A stretch of 64,000 nt of DNA, taken from the NCBI GenBank assembly GCA_023451735.1, contig JAEXYH010000011.1, positions 9,889-73,888 of the forward strand. Direction: 5' to 3'. Source of the DNA: Pseudomonadota bacterium (GTDB taxonomy: Bacteria > Pseudomonadota > Alphaproteobacteria > Rhizobiales > Rhizobiaceae). Each line of letters starts with the position of its first letter. Within the stretch, counting starts at the first letter, position 1. Both the position numbers and the translations under genes were made by a program. This document shows positions 34,633 to 42,947 of the stretch, piece after piece. Below the pieces are notes generated by a model. The model did no database searches and was not told the DNA's origin. It saw only the letters and a program-made list of their open reading frames with translations.

Positions 34633-35886
34633 TTAGGCCGGGCGAACCAGAATGTGCTTCTTCTTGCCGAGCGACAGCTTGATCACGCCATCGGCGGTAA
34701 CCTCGCCTGAACCGATCACGGTGCGCTCATCAGAGATGGCCACGTCGTTTATCCGCACCGCACCACCCTGAACATGACGGCGAGCTTCACCGTTGGAGGC
34801 GGCAAGGCCAGCCTTGACGATCAGCGCCAGCAGGCCGATGCCTGCGTCGAGCTCGCCCGTCGTCACGTCGATCGATGGCAGGTTGTCGGCAAGAGCGCCT
34901 TCCTCGAAAGTCTTGCGGGCAGTCTCTGCCGCCTGCTCGGCATTTTCACGGCCGTGCAGCATGGCGGTCACTTCGGTCGCGAGGATTTTCTTCACCTCGT
35001 TGATTTCCGAACCGCCAAGCGCCGAAAGCCGCGCGATCTCATCCATAGGCAACGTCGTGTAGAGCTTGAGGAAGCGCGACACGTCGGCATCCTCGGTATT
35101 GCGCCAGTACTGCCAGAAATCGTAGGCCGACAGCATGTCCGGGTTAAGCCACACGGCGCCGTTCAGCGACTTGCCCATCTTGGCCCCGGAGGCCGTGGTT
35201 AGAAGCGGTGAGGTCAGCGCATAGAGCTGCGGCGTCCCCATCCGATGACCGAGGTCAATACCATTGATGATATTGCCCCACTGGTCCGAGCCGCCCATCT
35301 GCAGACGGACACCATGACGCTTGTTCAGCTCGACGAAGTCGTAAGCCTGCAGAATCATGTAGTTGAATTCGAGGAAGGACAGCGACTGCTCGCGATCGAG
35401 ACGCGTTTTCACGCTGTCGAAGGACAGCATGCGGTTGACCGAGAAATGACGGCCGACATCGCGCAGGAATTCGAGATAGTTGATATCGCGCAGCCAGTCG
35501 CCGTTGTTGATCATCAACGCGTCCTTCGCACCGTCGCCGTAGCTGAGGTAGTTGGAGAACACGCGCTTGATCGAGGCGATGTTGCTTTCGATCGTGTCGA
35601 TCGTCATCAGCTGCCGTGCATCGTCCTTGAAAGACGGATCGCCGACCATGCCGGTACCGCCACCCATCAGCGAGATCGGGCGATGTCCGGTCTTCTGCAT
35701 CCAGTGCAGCATCATGATCTGGATCAGTCCGCCGGCATGCAGTGAAGGCGCCGTCGGATCGAAGCCGATATAGGCGGTCACGGTTTCCTTGGCGAACAGT
35801 TCGTCGAGACCCGCCTCGTCGGAGATCTGGTGAATGAAGCCGCGCTCATCGAGCGTGCGGAGGAAATCGGACTTGAACCTGGACAT
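34633..35886 (-). CDS. tyrS: Tyrosyl-tRNA synthetase
   Basis: A 417-residue class I synthetase that charges tRNA-Tyr. The start is the ATG of MSRFKSDFLRTLDERGFI; the longer frame has no family support. The HIGH-type motif is PSLHAGGL (residues ~47-54) after AYIGFDPTA, the tyrosine site reads QAYDFVELNKRHGVRLQMGGSDQWGN split over residues ~165-190, the KMSKS-type motif is KMGKSLNG, and a C-terminal S4 RNA-binding domain (GEARRHVQGGAVRIND) completes the protein. Standard length for the bacterial TyrRS-Z-like type with this motif spacing. It is convergent with the AsmA-like gene. Confidence 0.98.
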   Translation of the reverse strand: MSRFKSDFLRTLDERGFIHQISDEAGLDELFAKETVTAYIGFDPTAPSLHAGGLIQIMMLHWMQKTGHRPISLMGGGTGMVGDPSFKDDARQLMTIDTIESNIASIKRVFSNYLSYGDGAKDALMINNGDWLRDINYLEFLRDVGRHFSVNRMLSFDSVKTRLDREQSLSFLEFNYMILQAYDFVELNKRHGVRLQMGGSDQWGNIINGIDLGHRMGTPQLYALTSPLLTTASGAKMGKSLNGAVWLNPDMLSAYDFWQYWRNTEDADVSRFLKLYTTLPMDEIARLSALGGSEINEVKKILATEVTAMLHGRENAEQAAETARKTFEEGALADNLPSIDVTTGELDAGIGLLALIVKAGLAASNGEARRHVQGGAVRINDVAISDERTVIGSGEVTADGVIKLSLGKKKHILVRPA

Positions 35887-36090
35887 CTCTCTTCTCTGCG
35901 GATGTGTTTTTGTTTGCGAAACGGCCTCTAGCACCGTTCTTCCGCATAATCACTCCAAAAGTGATCCATTCTCCGTCCCCCAAAGCCGATCGGAACATCA
36001 TTAGGCATAAATAAGGCTTCATTAACCTTAAGGATGTGTAATCGGCCCCACGCAAGCATCGGATATGATTCAGCCTTTCAGGAGCAGCAC

Positions 36091-37386
36091 GTGGCCCACC
36101 GAGCCGAAAACAAGGTTTTTGGAAAACGGGCAGCGAATCACGTTCTCATCCTCGCAAGCGGCGAAACCATCCGTCACATGACCGTCCGCCCCTGGATGGT
36201 CGCGCTCACCATCGGTTTTGCCAGCCTGCTGACGATCGGCTATCTCGGGGCCACCTCTTATCTCGTGATCCGGGATGACCTGATCGGAGCGACGATCGCC
36301 CGTCAGGCCCGCATGCAGCATGACTACGAAGACCGTATCGCGGCGCTTCGCGCACAATTGGATCGCATCACCTCGCGCCAGTTGCTCGACCAGCAGGTCG
36401 TTGAAAAGAAGGTGGAAAAGCTGCTGGAGCAGCAGGATGCCCTGTTCTCCCGGCACGGCAAGCTCGGATCGCTGCTCAACCGCGCCGAGGAATCCGGCCT
36501 TCAACCCGCTTCAGAGGCCCCCGGGACGGACATTCCCGCCTTTGCGCCCGTAAACGACGGTCGCCGCGCATCCCTGTCCGGCGGCTCTGCCGCGATCGCA
36601 AAGATCCTTCAGGGTAGCGAACCTGCTGCCAATATGGATGTCGCGTCATCCTTGGCCGGAACCAGCCTCCGCGAAGGCCCGGCCGACCGCGCCGATCGGA
36701 TTTTCTCCAAGGTCACCTTGTCACTGAAAACACTCGAGAGTCAGCAACTGACAAAGATCGCCAGCCTGACGACCGGTGCCTCAGAGGCTGCCGAGGCGAT
36801 CGCAACTATCCTGTCGCGCAGCGGCATCGACCTTGCCTCGGACAAACCGGCCGGCATCGGCGGTCCCTATGTCGAACCCAGCCTACCCGGCGATCGCTTT
36901 GATGTTTCGCTCGACGAACTGGATGCAGCCTTGACCCGACTGGAAAGTGTCCGCGAGACGGCCCGCGCCCTGCCCTTTTCCAATCCCGCTCCCGGCCAGC
37001 CCGTTACCAGCCGCTTCGGCAACCGCGTCGATCCGTTTCTCGGCCGTCTCGCACTGCATGCAGGGGTCGATTTTGCTGCCCAGACCGGCGACGAAGTGAA
37101 GAGCACCGGCGCCGGAAAGGTGATCTCCGCCGGGGTGGTGGGCGGTTATGGCAACATGGTCGAGATCGACCATGGGCATGGCATTTCCACGCGTTTCGGC
37201 CATCTTTCGAAAATCCTTGTGAGCGTCGGCGACGAGATCGAGACGGGCGATCTGATCGGCCGCGCCGGGTCGACCGGCCGCTCCACAGGCCCCCATGTTC
37301 ACTACGAAGTGCGGCGAAACGGCCAGGCCGTTGACCCCATGCACTTCTTGAATGCTGGCATGAAACTCACGACCTATCTCGAATAG
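36091..37386 (+). CDS. M23 family metallopeptidase (LytM/EnvC-like murein endopeptidase)
   Basis: A 431-residue envelope protein. The start is a GTG (MAHRAENKVFGKRA) chosen for the AGGAGC site 5 bp upstream; an ATG at 36034 has no good ribosome site. One membrane helix at about residues 33-60 anchors it, followed by a coiled coil (QARMQHDYEDRIAALRAQLD and following) and a C-terminal M23 domain. Zinc-site motifs are intact: LHAGVDFA (HxxxD) and GPHVHYEV (HxH). It should cleave peptidoglycan cross-links or activate amidases at division. Divergent from tyrS. Confidence 0.93.
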   Translation: MAHRAENKVFGKRAANHVLILASGETIRHMTVRPWMVALTIGFASLLTIGYLGATSYLVIRDDLIGATIARQARMQHDYEDRIAALRAQLDRITSRQLLDQQVVEKKVEKLLEQQDALFSRHGKLGSLLNRAEESGLQPASEAPGTDIPAFAPVNDGRRASLSGGSAAIAKILQGSEPAANMDVASSLAGTSLREGPADRADRIFSKVTLSLKTLESQQLTKIASLTTGASEAAEAIATILSRSGIDLASDKPAGIGGPYVEPSLPGDRFDVSLDELDAALTRLESVRETARALPFSNPAPGQPVTSRFGNRVDPFLGRLALHAGVDFAAQTGDEVKSTGAGKVISAGVVGGYGNMVEIDHGHGISTRFGHLSKILVSVGDEIETGDLIGRAGSTGRSTGPHVHYEVRRNGQAVDPMHFLNAGMKLTTYLE

Positions 37387-37464
37387 GCAGAAGTGTTATC
37401 CGCGCGACGTATCGCCGCGAAGTTGCTTTCATTCACCAAAACGACCGTAGGCTTAGTCGGTTTT

Positions 37465-37493
37465 CTTGACTTTCCAGCATTTTGGTCATATGT
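37465..37493 (+). promoter_or_regulatory. Candidate sigma-70 promoter of the DEAD-box helicase operon
   Basis: CTTGAC (-35) at 37465-37470, 17 bp spacing, then ATATGT as -10 at 37488-37493, about 75 bp before the helicase start. Matches the alphaproteobacterial CTTGAC/TATAT-type consensus only partly in the -10. Confidence 0.45.
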
Positions 37494-37568
37494 CGCGCCC
37501 TGTTGTCGCCCCAATTGCGCGTAGCGACGGATCATGTTCTTCTTGAACGGAATGGAATAGTATTTCCT

Positions 37569-39065
37569 TTGACCACTTTTGCTGATCTTGGCCTGAGCCA
37601 GAAAGTTCTCAACGCCGTCACTGACGCCGGCTACACAATCCCCACGCCTATCCAAGCCGGAGCGATCCCGCATGCGCTGCAGCGCCGGGATATTTGTGGC
37701 ATTGCGCAGACGGGAACGGGCAAGACAGCTTCCTTCGTGCTGCCGATGCTGACGCTGCTGGAAAAGGGCCGCGCGCGGGCACGCATGCCGCGGACGCTTA
37801 TCCTCGAGCCCACCCGCGAACTCGCGGCCCAGGTTGCCGAAAACTTCGAGAAATACGGCAAGAATCACAAGCTCAACGTCGCGCTTCTGATCGGCGGCGT
37901 CTCCTTCGAAGAACAGGATCGCAAGCTTGAGCGGGGCGCCGATGTTCTCATCTGCACACCCGGCCGACTGCTCGATCATTGTGAACGCGGCAAGCTTCTG
38001 ATGACCGGCGTCGAAATCCTGGTCATCGATGAAGCCGACCGCATGCTCGACATGGGTTTCATCCCCGACATCGAGCGGATCGCCAAGATGATCCCCTTCA
38101 CCCGCCAGACGCTGTTCTTCTCGGCCACCATGCCGCCGGAAATCCAGAAGCTCGCAGACCGGTTCCTGCAGAATCCGGAACGCATAGAGGTCGCCAAGCC
38201 GTCGTCGACAGCCAAGACCGTTACGCAACGTCTGGTCGCTGCCCATAACAAGGATTACGAGAAGCGCGCGACCCTGCGCGAGCTCATCAAAGTGCAGGAC
38301 GACCTGAAGAACGCCATCATCTTCTGCAACCGCAAGAAGGATGTGGCCGACCTGTTCCGCTCGCTTGAGCGCCACGGTTTCTCGGTCGGCGCCCTGCATG
38401 GCGACATGGACCAGCGTTCGCGCATGACCATGCTGGCCAACTTCAAGGACGGCAATATCAAGCTTCTCGTCGCATCCGACGTTGCGGCCCGCGGTCTCGA
38501 CATTCCGGATGTCTCCCACGTCTTCAATTTCGATGTGCCGATCCATTCCGAAGACTATGTCCACCGCATTGGCCGTACCGGCCGCGCCGGTCGTTCCGGA
38601 AAAGCCTTCACAATCGTGACACGCGCCGATGGCAAATATGTCGATGCGATCGAAAAGCTGATCGGCGAGGACGTCGAGTGGCTGAATGGTGATCTTTCGG
38701 CCCTTCCCGCGCCGATGGAAAGCCATGATCAGGAACGCGGCCGCAAGGGTGGCCGGGAGCGTGGCGGCAAAGACCGCAACCGTGGTGGCCGCCACGAACA
38801 AACGGCAGCAGCACCGCAGGAAAAACCAATCGTCACGGAAGAGACAGGCGTGGAAGCAGTTCTGGAAAATGCAAAGTCGGAGCGCCGTTCCGACAACAAG
38901 AAACAGCCTGCGAACAACCGCGGCCGCGAACGCCGTCAGAGCCCTGCCAATGACGACAACCGCGATCGTCGCCGTTATCGTGACCACGATGACGGTCCGA
39001 CGCCGGTCGGCTTCGGTGACGATATTCCGGCCTTCATGCTGATCGTCGCCAACGCGGCGAAGTAA
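37569..39065 (+). CDS. DEAD-box ATP-dependent RNA helicase (RhlE-like)
   Basis: A 498-residue helicase. The start is taken as a TTG (MTTFADLGLSQKVLNAV), since the family N-terminus begins there; an ATG 87 bp upstream would add unrelated residues. All core motifs are present: Q-motif PTPIQ, Walker A AQTGTGKTAS, PTRELAAQ, TPGR, DEAD (LVIDEADRMLDMG), SAT, VASDVAARGLDIP, and HRIGRTGRAGRSG. The C-terminal ~120 residues are Arg/Gly/Asn-rich and disordered, a common RNA-binding tail. It probably acts in ribosome assembly or cold adaptation. Its TAA overlaps the ATG of the next NUDIX gene. Confidence 0.95.
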   Translation: MTTFADLGLSQKVLNAVTDAGYTIPTPIQAGAIPHALQRRDICGIAQTGTGKTASFVLPMLTLLEKGRARARMPRTLILEPTRELAAQVAENFEKYGKNHKLNVALLIGGVSFEEQDRKLERGADVLICTPGRLLDHCERGKLLMTGVEILVIDEADRMLDMGFIPDIERIAKMIPFTRQTLFFSATMPPEIQKLADRFLQNPERIEVAKPSSTAKTVTQRLVAAHNKDYEKRATLRELIKVQDDLKNAIIFCNRKKDVADLFRSLERHGFSVGALHGDMDQRSRMTMLANFKDGNIKLLVASDVAARGLDIPDVSHVFNFDVPIHSEDYVHRIGRTGRAGRSGKAFTIVTRADGKYVDAIEKLIGEDVEWLNGDLSALPAPMESHDQERGRKGGRERGGKDRNRGGRHEQTAAAPQEKPIVTEETGVEAVLENAKSERRSDNKKQPANNRGRERRQSPANDDNRDRRRYRDHDDGPTPVGFGDDIPAFMLIVANAAK

Positions 39066-39490
39066 TGTCCGCTTCAGCGAAACCAGGCCAGGATTTCCCC
39101 GGCCTCGGCGTCGGCCTGGTAATCCGCCGGGCCGATGGTAAAGTGCTTGTCTGCCGGCGCCTCAAGGCACCGGAAGCCGGCTATTGGAACATCGTCGGCG
39201 GCAAGGTCGACATGATGGAACAGGCCGAGGACGCCGCACGCCGGGAAGCGGAAGAAGAGACCGGGCTTAAAATCGGAAAGATCAGCTTTCTCTGCGTCAT
39301 CGAAGGCATTCTTGAAGAAGAAGGTCAGCACTGGCTTTCGCTGATCTATGTGACCGACGAATTCTCCGGAGAACCTGTTCTGACCGAACCGGAAAAACAC
39401 GCCGACCTCATGTGGATCGATATGAACGCCCCACCGGCTCCGCTTTCCGTGTTCTCTTCGCAAGCGTTCGAACTGCTGAAACCTCACTGA
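39065..39490 (+). CDS. NUDIX hydrolase
   Basis: A 141-residue protein with a perfect NUDIX box, GGKVDMMEQAEDAARREAEE followed by ETGL (G-x5-E-x7-REAEEETG), at residues ~43-68. It lacks added domains. The ATG shares one base with the TAA of the helicase gene (TAATG), so translation is coupled to that gene. Single-domain members clean up oxidised or dinucleoside nucleotides, or cap-like RNA ends; coupling with an RNA helicase makes an RNA- or nucleotide-related role attractive but unproven. The aromatic GYWNIVGG just before the box is usual for ADP-ribose/NTP-type members. Confidence 0.93.
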   Translation: MSASAKPGQDFPGLGVGLVIRRADGKVLVCRRLKAPEAGYWNIVGGKVDMMEQAEDAARREAEEETGLKIGKISFLCVIEGILEEEGQHWLSLIYVTDEFSGEPVLTEPEKHADLMWIDMNAPPAPLSVFSSQAFELLKPH

Positions 39491-39588
39491 AACGTATCGC
39501 GGTCCTTCAGTTTCGCTCTCACGCGTTCGACCCTGATTTTATCGCATATCTTTTGCGCACACCGCAGCGCGCTTTTGCGCGGCTTGCA

Positions 39589-39621
39589 TAAAAAAAGCCG
39601 TCCCGGCTTGCCAGGACGGCT
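39589..39621 (-). terminator. Terminator of the TfoX_N gene
   Basis: Stem aagccgtcc/ggacggctt with a 9-nt loop; read on the minus strand it is followed by seven T, marking the end of the TfoX_N transcript coming from the right. The remaining 39490-39770 interval shows no gene. Confidence 0.8.
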
Positions 39622-39769
39622 TCTCTTGATTGAAAAATTTCACGCAATATGTCGGATGCTGTCGTCGGCCCGGCAGGTCCCAGGCCACATCCCCCATTAC
39701 GCATCAAGAATATCCGGGGGTAGCTGCAGGCGGCAATACGCGAAATCTCGCACTTGCGAAGAAATGCGA

Positions 39770-40096
39770 TCATGTGTCGCGATTGATCCGCAGCGCCGCC
39801 TCGAACGCCATTCTCACCCAGTTCCGCAATTCTTCGGGATCGTCCAGCGCGGCATCCGGAATGGACCAGTAAGGCATGAGAACGGGTTTACCTTTCTTGC
39901 CTTCATAAGCCCATTGACTGGCACCTGCTGCCTTGAAAGCCGGGGCGCTCGTCTCGTCCGCCTTCAGCAAAACCTCGTCGCGGAGATCGATGGCGATAAT
40001 CAGGCCCTGATGATAAATGCCTTTGCCGCCGAACATGCGCCGGATCGAAACCGGCCCAAGCCCCTCGAACATGTCTTCGATTGCGGCATTGTCCAT
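39770..40096 (-). CDS. TfoX/Sxy N-terminal domain protein
   Basis: A 108-residue protein made of a TfoX_N domain only: LGPVSIRRMFGGKGIYHQGL followed by IIAIDLRDEVLLKADETSAP, and the late YWSIPDAALDDPEELRNWVR, which is standard for the family. Enterobacterial TfoX/Sxy promotes competence gene activation with CRP, but single-domain alphaproteobacterial forms have no proven role and no competence genes are nearby. It starts at an ATG 8 bp after the stop of no coupled gene; the MoCF-MobA gene ends 8 bp away on the same strand, so it may be the last gene of that transcript. Confidence 0.9.
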   Translation of the reverse strand: MDNAAIEDMFEGLGPVSIRRMFGGKGIYHQGLIIAIDLRDEVLLKADETSAPAFKAAGASQWAYEGKKGKPVLMPYWSIPDAALDDPEELRNWVRMAFEAALRINRDT

Positions 40097-40104
40097 TTTT
40101 CTCT

Positions 40105-41739
40105 CTAATCCTTCAACGTGCCGCCGGCAGCGACAACTGCCTCGGGCGTATCGACATCGATATGCGCGGCAGGCCCTATCTCGACATCGATCACCGGCAG
40201 ACCGGAATTCTCGATGATCGCCCGCGCCCCGATATCTCCTTCAAGCCGTAACACGGCAGGATAGGTATCGCGCGGCAGAATGATGGGATTACCCCGTTTT
40301 CCCTCGAAAACGGATCGGATGATCGCTCGACCGCCCGTTTCTCGAAATCGCGTGACCAGCATGTCGACCTGCCTGCTGGTCACCGCAGGCATATCCGCGA
40401 GCATCACTAGGATACCCTCCCGAGACGCTGCCTCCGACGTGGAAAAACCGCTGACGAGAGAACTCGCCATGCCGGTCGCATAATCGGGATTGAACCGCAG
40501 CACGAGATTGAGGCCCGATAGCGCGTCTTCGACCTCTTCGCGGCGATGGCCTGTCACGGCAACAACCGACGCGATATCAGCGGCCAGCAGCATCTGCGCC
40601 GATCGCCTGACGAGCGGCATGCCTTCGAACTCGGCCAGAAGCTTGTGCGGCCCGCCTGCCCCCATTCGCCGCGCCTGCCCTGCGGCCAGAAGCACAGCTC
40701 CCACGCTGACCGGCTTCTCCTGTTCACGAGCTGTCTCCCGCGGTCGCGGCCTCGTCGGAATTTCCATCAGCAGCCCTCCCACGCCCATGCCGGCAATATC
40801 GGCCGGCGTCGGCATCTCGCCGACCATGATCCGGTTCAGCACCCAGTCGAATCCGTTATCCTTCGGCGAGCGAGCGCAACCGGGAGCACCGATGACCGGC
40901 ATCTCGCCAAGACGCCCGAGCACGAGAAGATTGCCCGGATCCACCGGCATGCCGATATGGTCGACATAACCTCCCGCTTCACGAATCGCAGCCGGAATCA
41001 CATCATCGGCATCCGCCACCGCCGACGCTCCGAAGATTACGACCGTAGCCGGCTCATTAATTTCATCCGGACCAAGCCCCTGAAGGACCTCGCTTAGCAC
41101 CTTTTGGTCATGGCGAACCCGGATCTCTTTTATAAGCCGGCTACCGGAAACGGCCAGCCGCTGCTCCAGAATCGTGGCCGTGCGGTCCATAACCGACGAT
41201 TTGAGTGTCGGAAGTTCCGTCGCGATCAATATCACCGATCGGGGACAGTAAGGTTTCACCAAGAAGGCCGGCCGACGCGCCAGAATATCCCTTGCCGTTT
41301 CGACGAGCGCGGCACGCACCGCCAGCGGAATGATCTTGATCGTCGCGACCATATCACCGGCGCGCACCGGCACGTGGTCTGCAAGACAGGCAAGTGTGAT
41401 GGCCGGATCGACAAGGTTCAGTGCATCCACCATCGCCTTTTCGGCGACGAACAGGCCATCGACCGCCGCATGGATATTGACCCGTCCTGTCGCGGCTTCG
41501 GAAAAGCGCAGATGATCACGATCGATCACATCGGCAATGCGGCCAGCCGCCTCGTCCTCGCCCAGATCTCCGTCGTCAAGCCGAACTCCGGTGACGCTGG
41601 ACACCCCGTCATCCGCCAGCCGACCAATCGTCTCCGCCGTCAGCACCTCGCCTTTCGCCAGCCGCCCTGCGGAAAGACGGATGGAATGCGCCAGGACGAT
41701 GCCTTCAGCCTCGGAAAGTTCATAGCTCCCGTATTTCAT
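40105..41739 (-). CDS. Fusion of MoCF molybdopterin-binding domain and MobA-like NTP transferase
   Basis: A 544-residue two-part protein. Residues ~1-335 are a MoeA/MogA-related molybdopterin-binding domain (VVIFGASAVADADDVIPAAI, AGGYVDHIGMPVDPGNLLVL). Residues ~345-544 are a MobA/MocA-like nucleotidyltransferase: VGAVLLAAGQARRMGAGGPH at ~346-365, then ILVMLADMPAVTSRQVDM with the metal-binding Asp, and GKRGNPIILPRDTYP. Homologues (MocA) link CTP to molybdopterin for xanthine dehydrogenase-type enzymes. The ATG overlaps the upstream XdhC stop as ATGA. The three-gene order is XdhC-N, XdhC-C, this gene. Confidence 0.9.
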   Translation of the reverse strand: MKYGSYELSEAEGIVLAHSIRLSAGRLAKGEVLTAETIGRLADDGVSSVTGVRLDDGDLGEDEAAGRIADVIDRDHLRFSEAATGRVNIHAAVDGLFVAEKAMVDALNLVDPAITLACLADHVPVRAGDMVATIKIIPLAVRAALVETARDILARRPAFLVKPYCPRSVILIATELPTLKSSVMDRTATILEQRLAVSGSRLIKEIRVRHDQKVLSEVLQGLGPDEINEPATVVIFGASAVADADDVIPAAIREAGGYVDHIGMPVDPGNLLVLGRLGEMPVIGAPGCARSPKDNGFDWVLNRIMVGEMPTPADIAGMGVGGLLMEIPTRPRPRETAREQEKPVSVGAVLLAAGQARRMGAGGPHKLLAEFEGMPLVRRSAQMLLAADIASVVAVTGHRREEVEDALSGLNLVLRFNPDYATGMASSLVSGFSTSEAASREGILVMLADMPAVTSRQVDMLVTRFRETGGRAIIRSVFEGKRGNPIILPRDTYPAVLRLEGDIGARAIIENSGLPVIDVEIGPAAHIDVDTPEAVVAAGGTLKD

Positions 41740-42437
41740 GCAGAGCCTGTCCCCGAAAGGTGACGTCGCCGGAACGCCTCAACGATCTGCGCGAGCGTCG
41801 CCAGCGCGATTTCCGCCGGGCTGGCCGCGCCGATATCGAGCCCGATCGGCGCCGCGATACGACAGATCTCCTCCTCGCCGTGTCCCATCTCCTTCAGCCG
41901 CTCGACGCGTTTGGCATGGGTCTTCCGGCTGCCGAGCGCGCCGACATAAAAGCACTTGGCCTTGAGTGCTTCCGACAGTGCGAAATCGTCGATCTTGGGA
42001 TCATGGGTCACGGCAGCGACCGCAGTGTAACCATCCAGCGGCTCGGCAGACAACACATCCTGTGGCCACTCCGCAATCAGCCTCACCCCATGGAAGCGCT
42101 CCTCGGTGGCAAAAGCCGTTCTCGGATCGATGATGACGAGATCATAGCCCGCAACAGGCGCCATCCGCGCCAGCGCCTGGCTGATATGGACCGCACCGAT
42201 TACAACGATCCTCGGAGGCGGCAGATACGGGTTTATGAACACCTGCCCTTCGCCAGCCTCGATCATGACCGCTTTGCCGCTATGCAGGGCTTTTTCGATG
42301 TCCGCTGCAAACCGGTTAGCTGCCACATCCTCCTCGGCCACGACATCTGCATTCCCTGTAGCGAGATCGGTGACAACGACGGCGGCCTTGCGCGCAGCGC
42401 GTGCGGCGTTCAGTTCAGCAAGCATGTCTGTCCGCAT
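41736..42437 (-). CDS. XdhC family protein, C-terminal Rossmann part (split XdhC)
   Basis: A 233-residue protein starting at the ATG of MRTDMLAELNAARAARK; the longer frame overlaps the upstream gene and is rejected. Residues ~10-95 are the XdhC/CoxI-like segment, and ~100-230 form a Rossmann-type XdhC_C domain (RIVVIGAVHISQALARMAPV, VAAVTHDPKIDDFALSEAL, KCFYVGALGSRKTHAKRVER, GLDIGAASPAEIALATLAQI). Such proteins bind sulfurated molybdenum cofactor and deliver it to xanthine-oxidase family enzymes. It overlaps the N-terminal partner by TGATG and the MoCF-MobA gene by ATGA. No target enzyme is in the window. Confidence 0.93.
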   Translation of the reverse strand: MRTDMLAELNAARAARKAAVVVTDLATGNADVVAEEDVAANRFAADIEKALHSGKAVMIEAGEGQVFINPYLPPPRIVVIGAVHISQALARMAPVAGYDLVIIDPRTAFATEERFHGVRLIAEWPQDVLSAEPLDGYTAVAAVTHDPKIDDFALSEALKAKCFYVGALGSRKTHAKRVERLKEMGHGEEEICRIAAPIGLDIGAASPAEIALATLAQIVEAFRRRHLSGTGSA

Positions 42438-42763
42438 CAGGCGAGCCTTTCGACATAAACACGAATGGACCCGCCGCAGGAGAGCCCCACCTGCCAGGCC
42501 GTCTCGTCGGCTACGCCGAATTCCAGCATTTTCGCCTGCCCGGAACCGATCACGTCCAGCGCCTCGGCGATCACGGCACCCTCGACGCAACCGCCTGAAA
42601 CCGACCCCTCGAAATTGCCTTCGCTGTCGATCACCAGATGACTGCCGGCCGGTCGCGGGGCAGAGCCCCAGGTCTCGATCACCGTTGCGATAGCAACATC
42701 CCGGCCGGCCTCGCGCCAGTGCTGGGCGGTCAACAACGGATCCAGTGACTCGGCTGGGCTCAT
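42437..42763 (-). CDS. XdhC/CoxI family protein, N-terminal part
   Basis: A 108-residue protein equal to the XdhC_CoxI N-terminal domain: VIETWGSAPRPAGSHLVIDS, FEGSVSGGCVEGAVIAEAL and VGLSCGGSIRVYVERLA. The two conserved cysteines (SGGCVEG, LSCGG) are the usual cofactor-binding pair. In many bacteria this domain and the XdhC_C domain are one polypeptide; here a TGATG overlap separates them, so the two are made in stoichiometric, coupled fashion. It is the promoter-proximal gene of the maturation trio, divergent from the Peripla_BP_6 gene. The client hydroxylase lies elsewhere. Confidence 0.92.
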   Translation of the reverse strand: MSPAESLDPLLTAQHWREAGRDVAIATVIETWGSAPRPAGSHLVIDSEGNFEGSVSGGCVEGAVIAEALDVIGSGQAKMLEFGVADETAWQVGLSCGGSIRVYVERLA

Positions 42764-42947
42764 GATGATATCCTTACAGAAACGGAGGCGACTTCGCTTA
42801 ACATGGGGCCGTCATCCGGAATTGGCCAGATCAGCCACAGAATTCCGCTCACGATCCTGCTACAATTTCGAACATGAACGGGAAAAAGCTTGGACGCTCC
42901 GGCCCTTGCGGGTTAAAGCTGCGGCCAACACGGCCTTAAGGAAAAGC

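Noticed and set aside
37374..38987. 537-residue minus frame antisense to the DEAD-box helicase
   Set aside because: The + frame carries every DEAD-box motif; the long minus frame is a codon-bias artefact.
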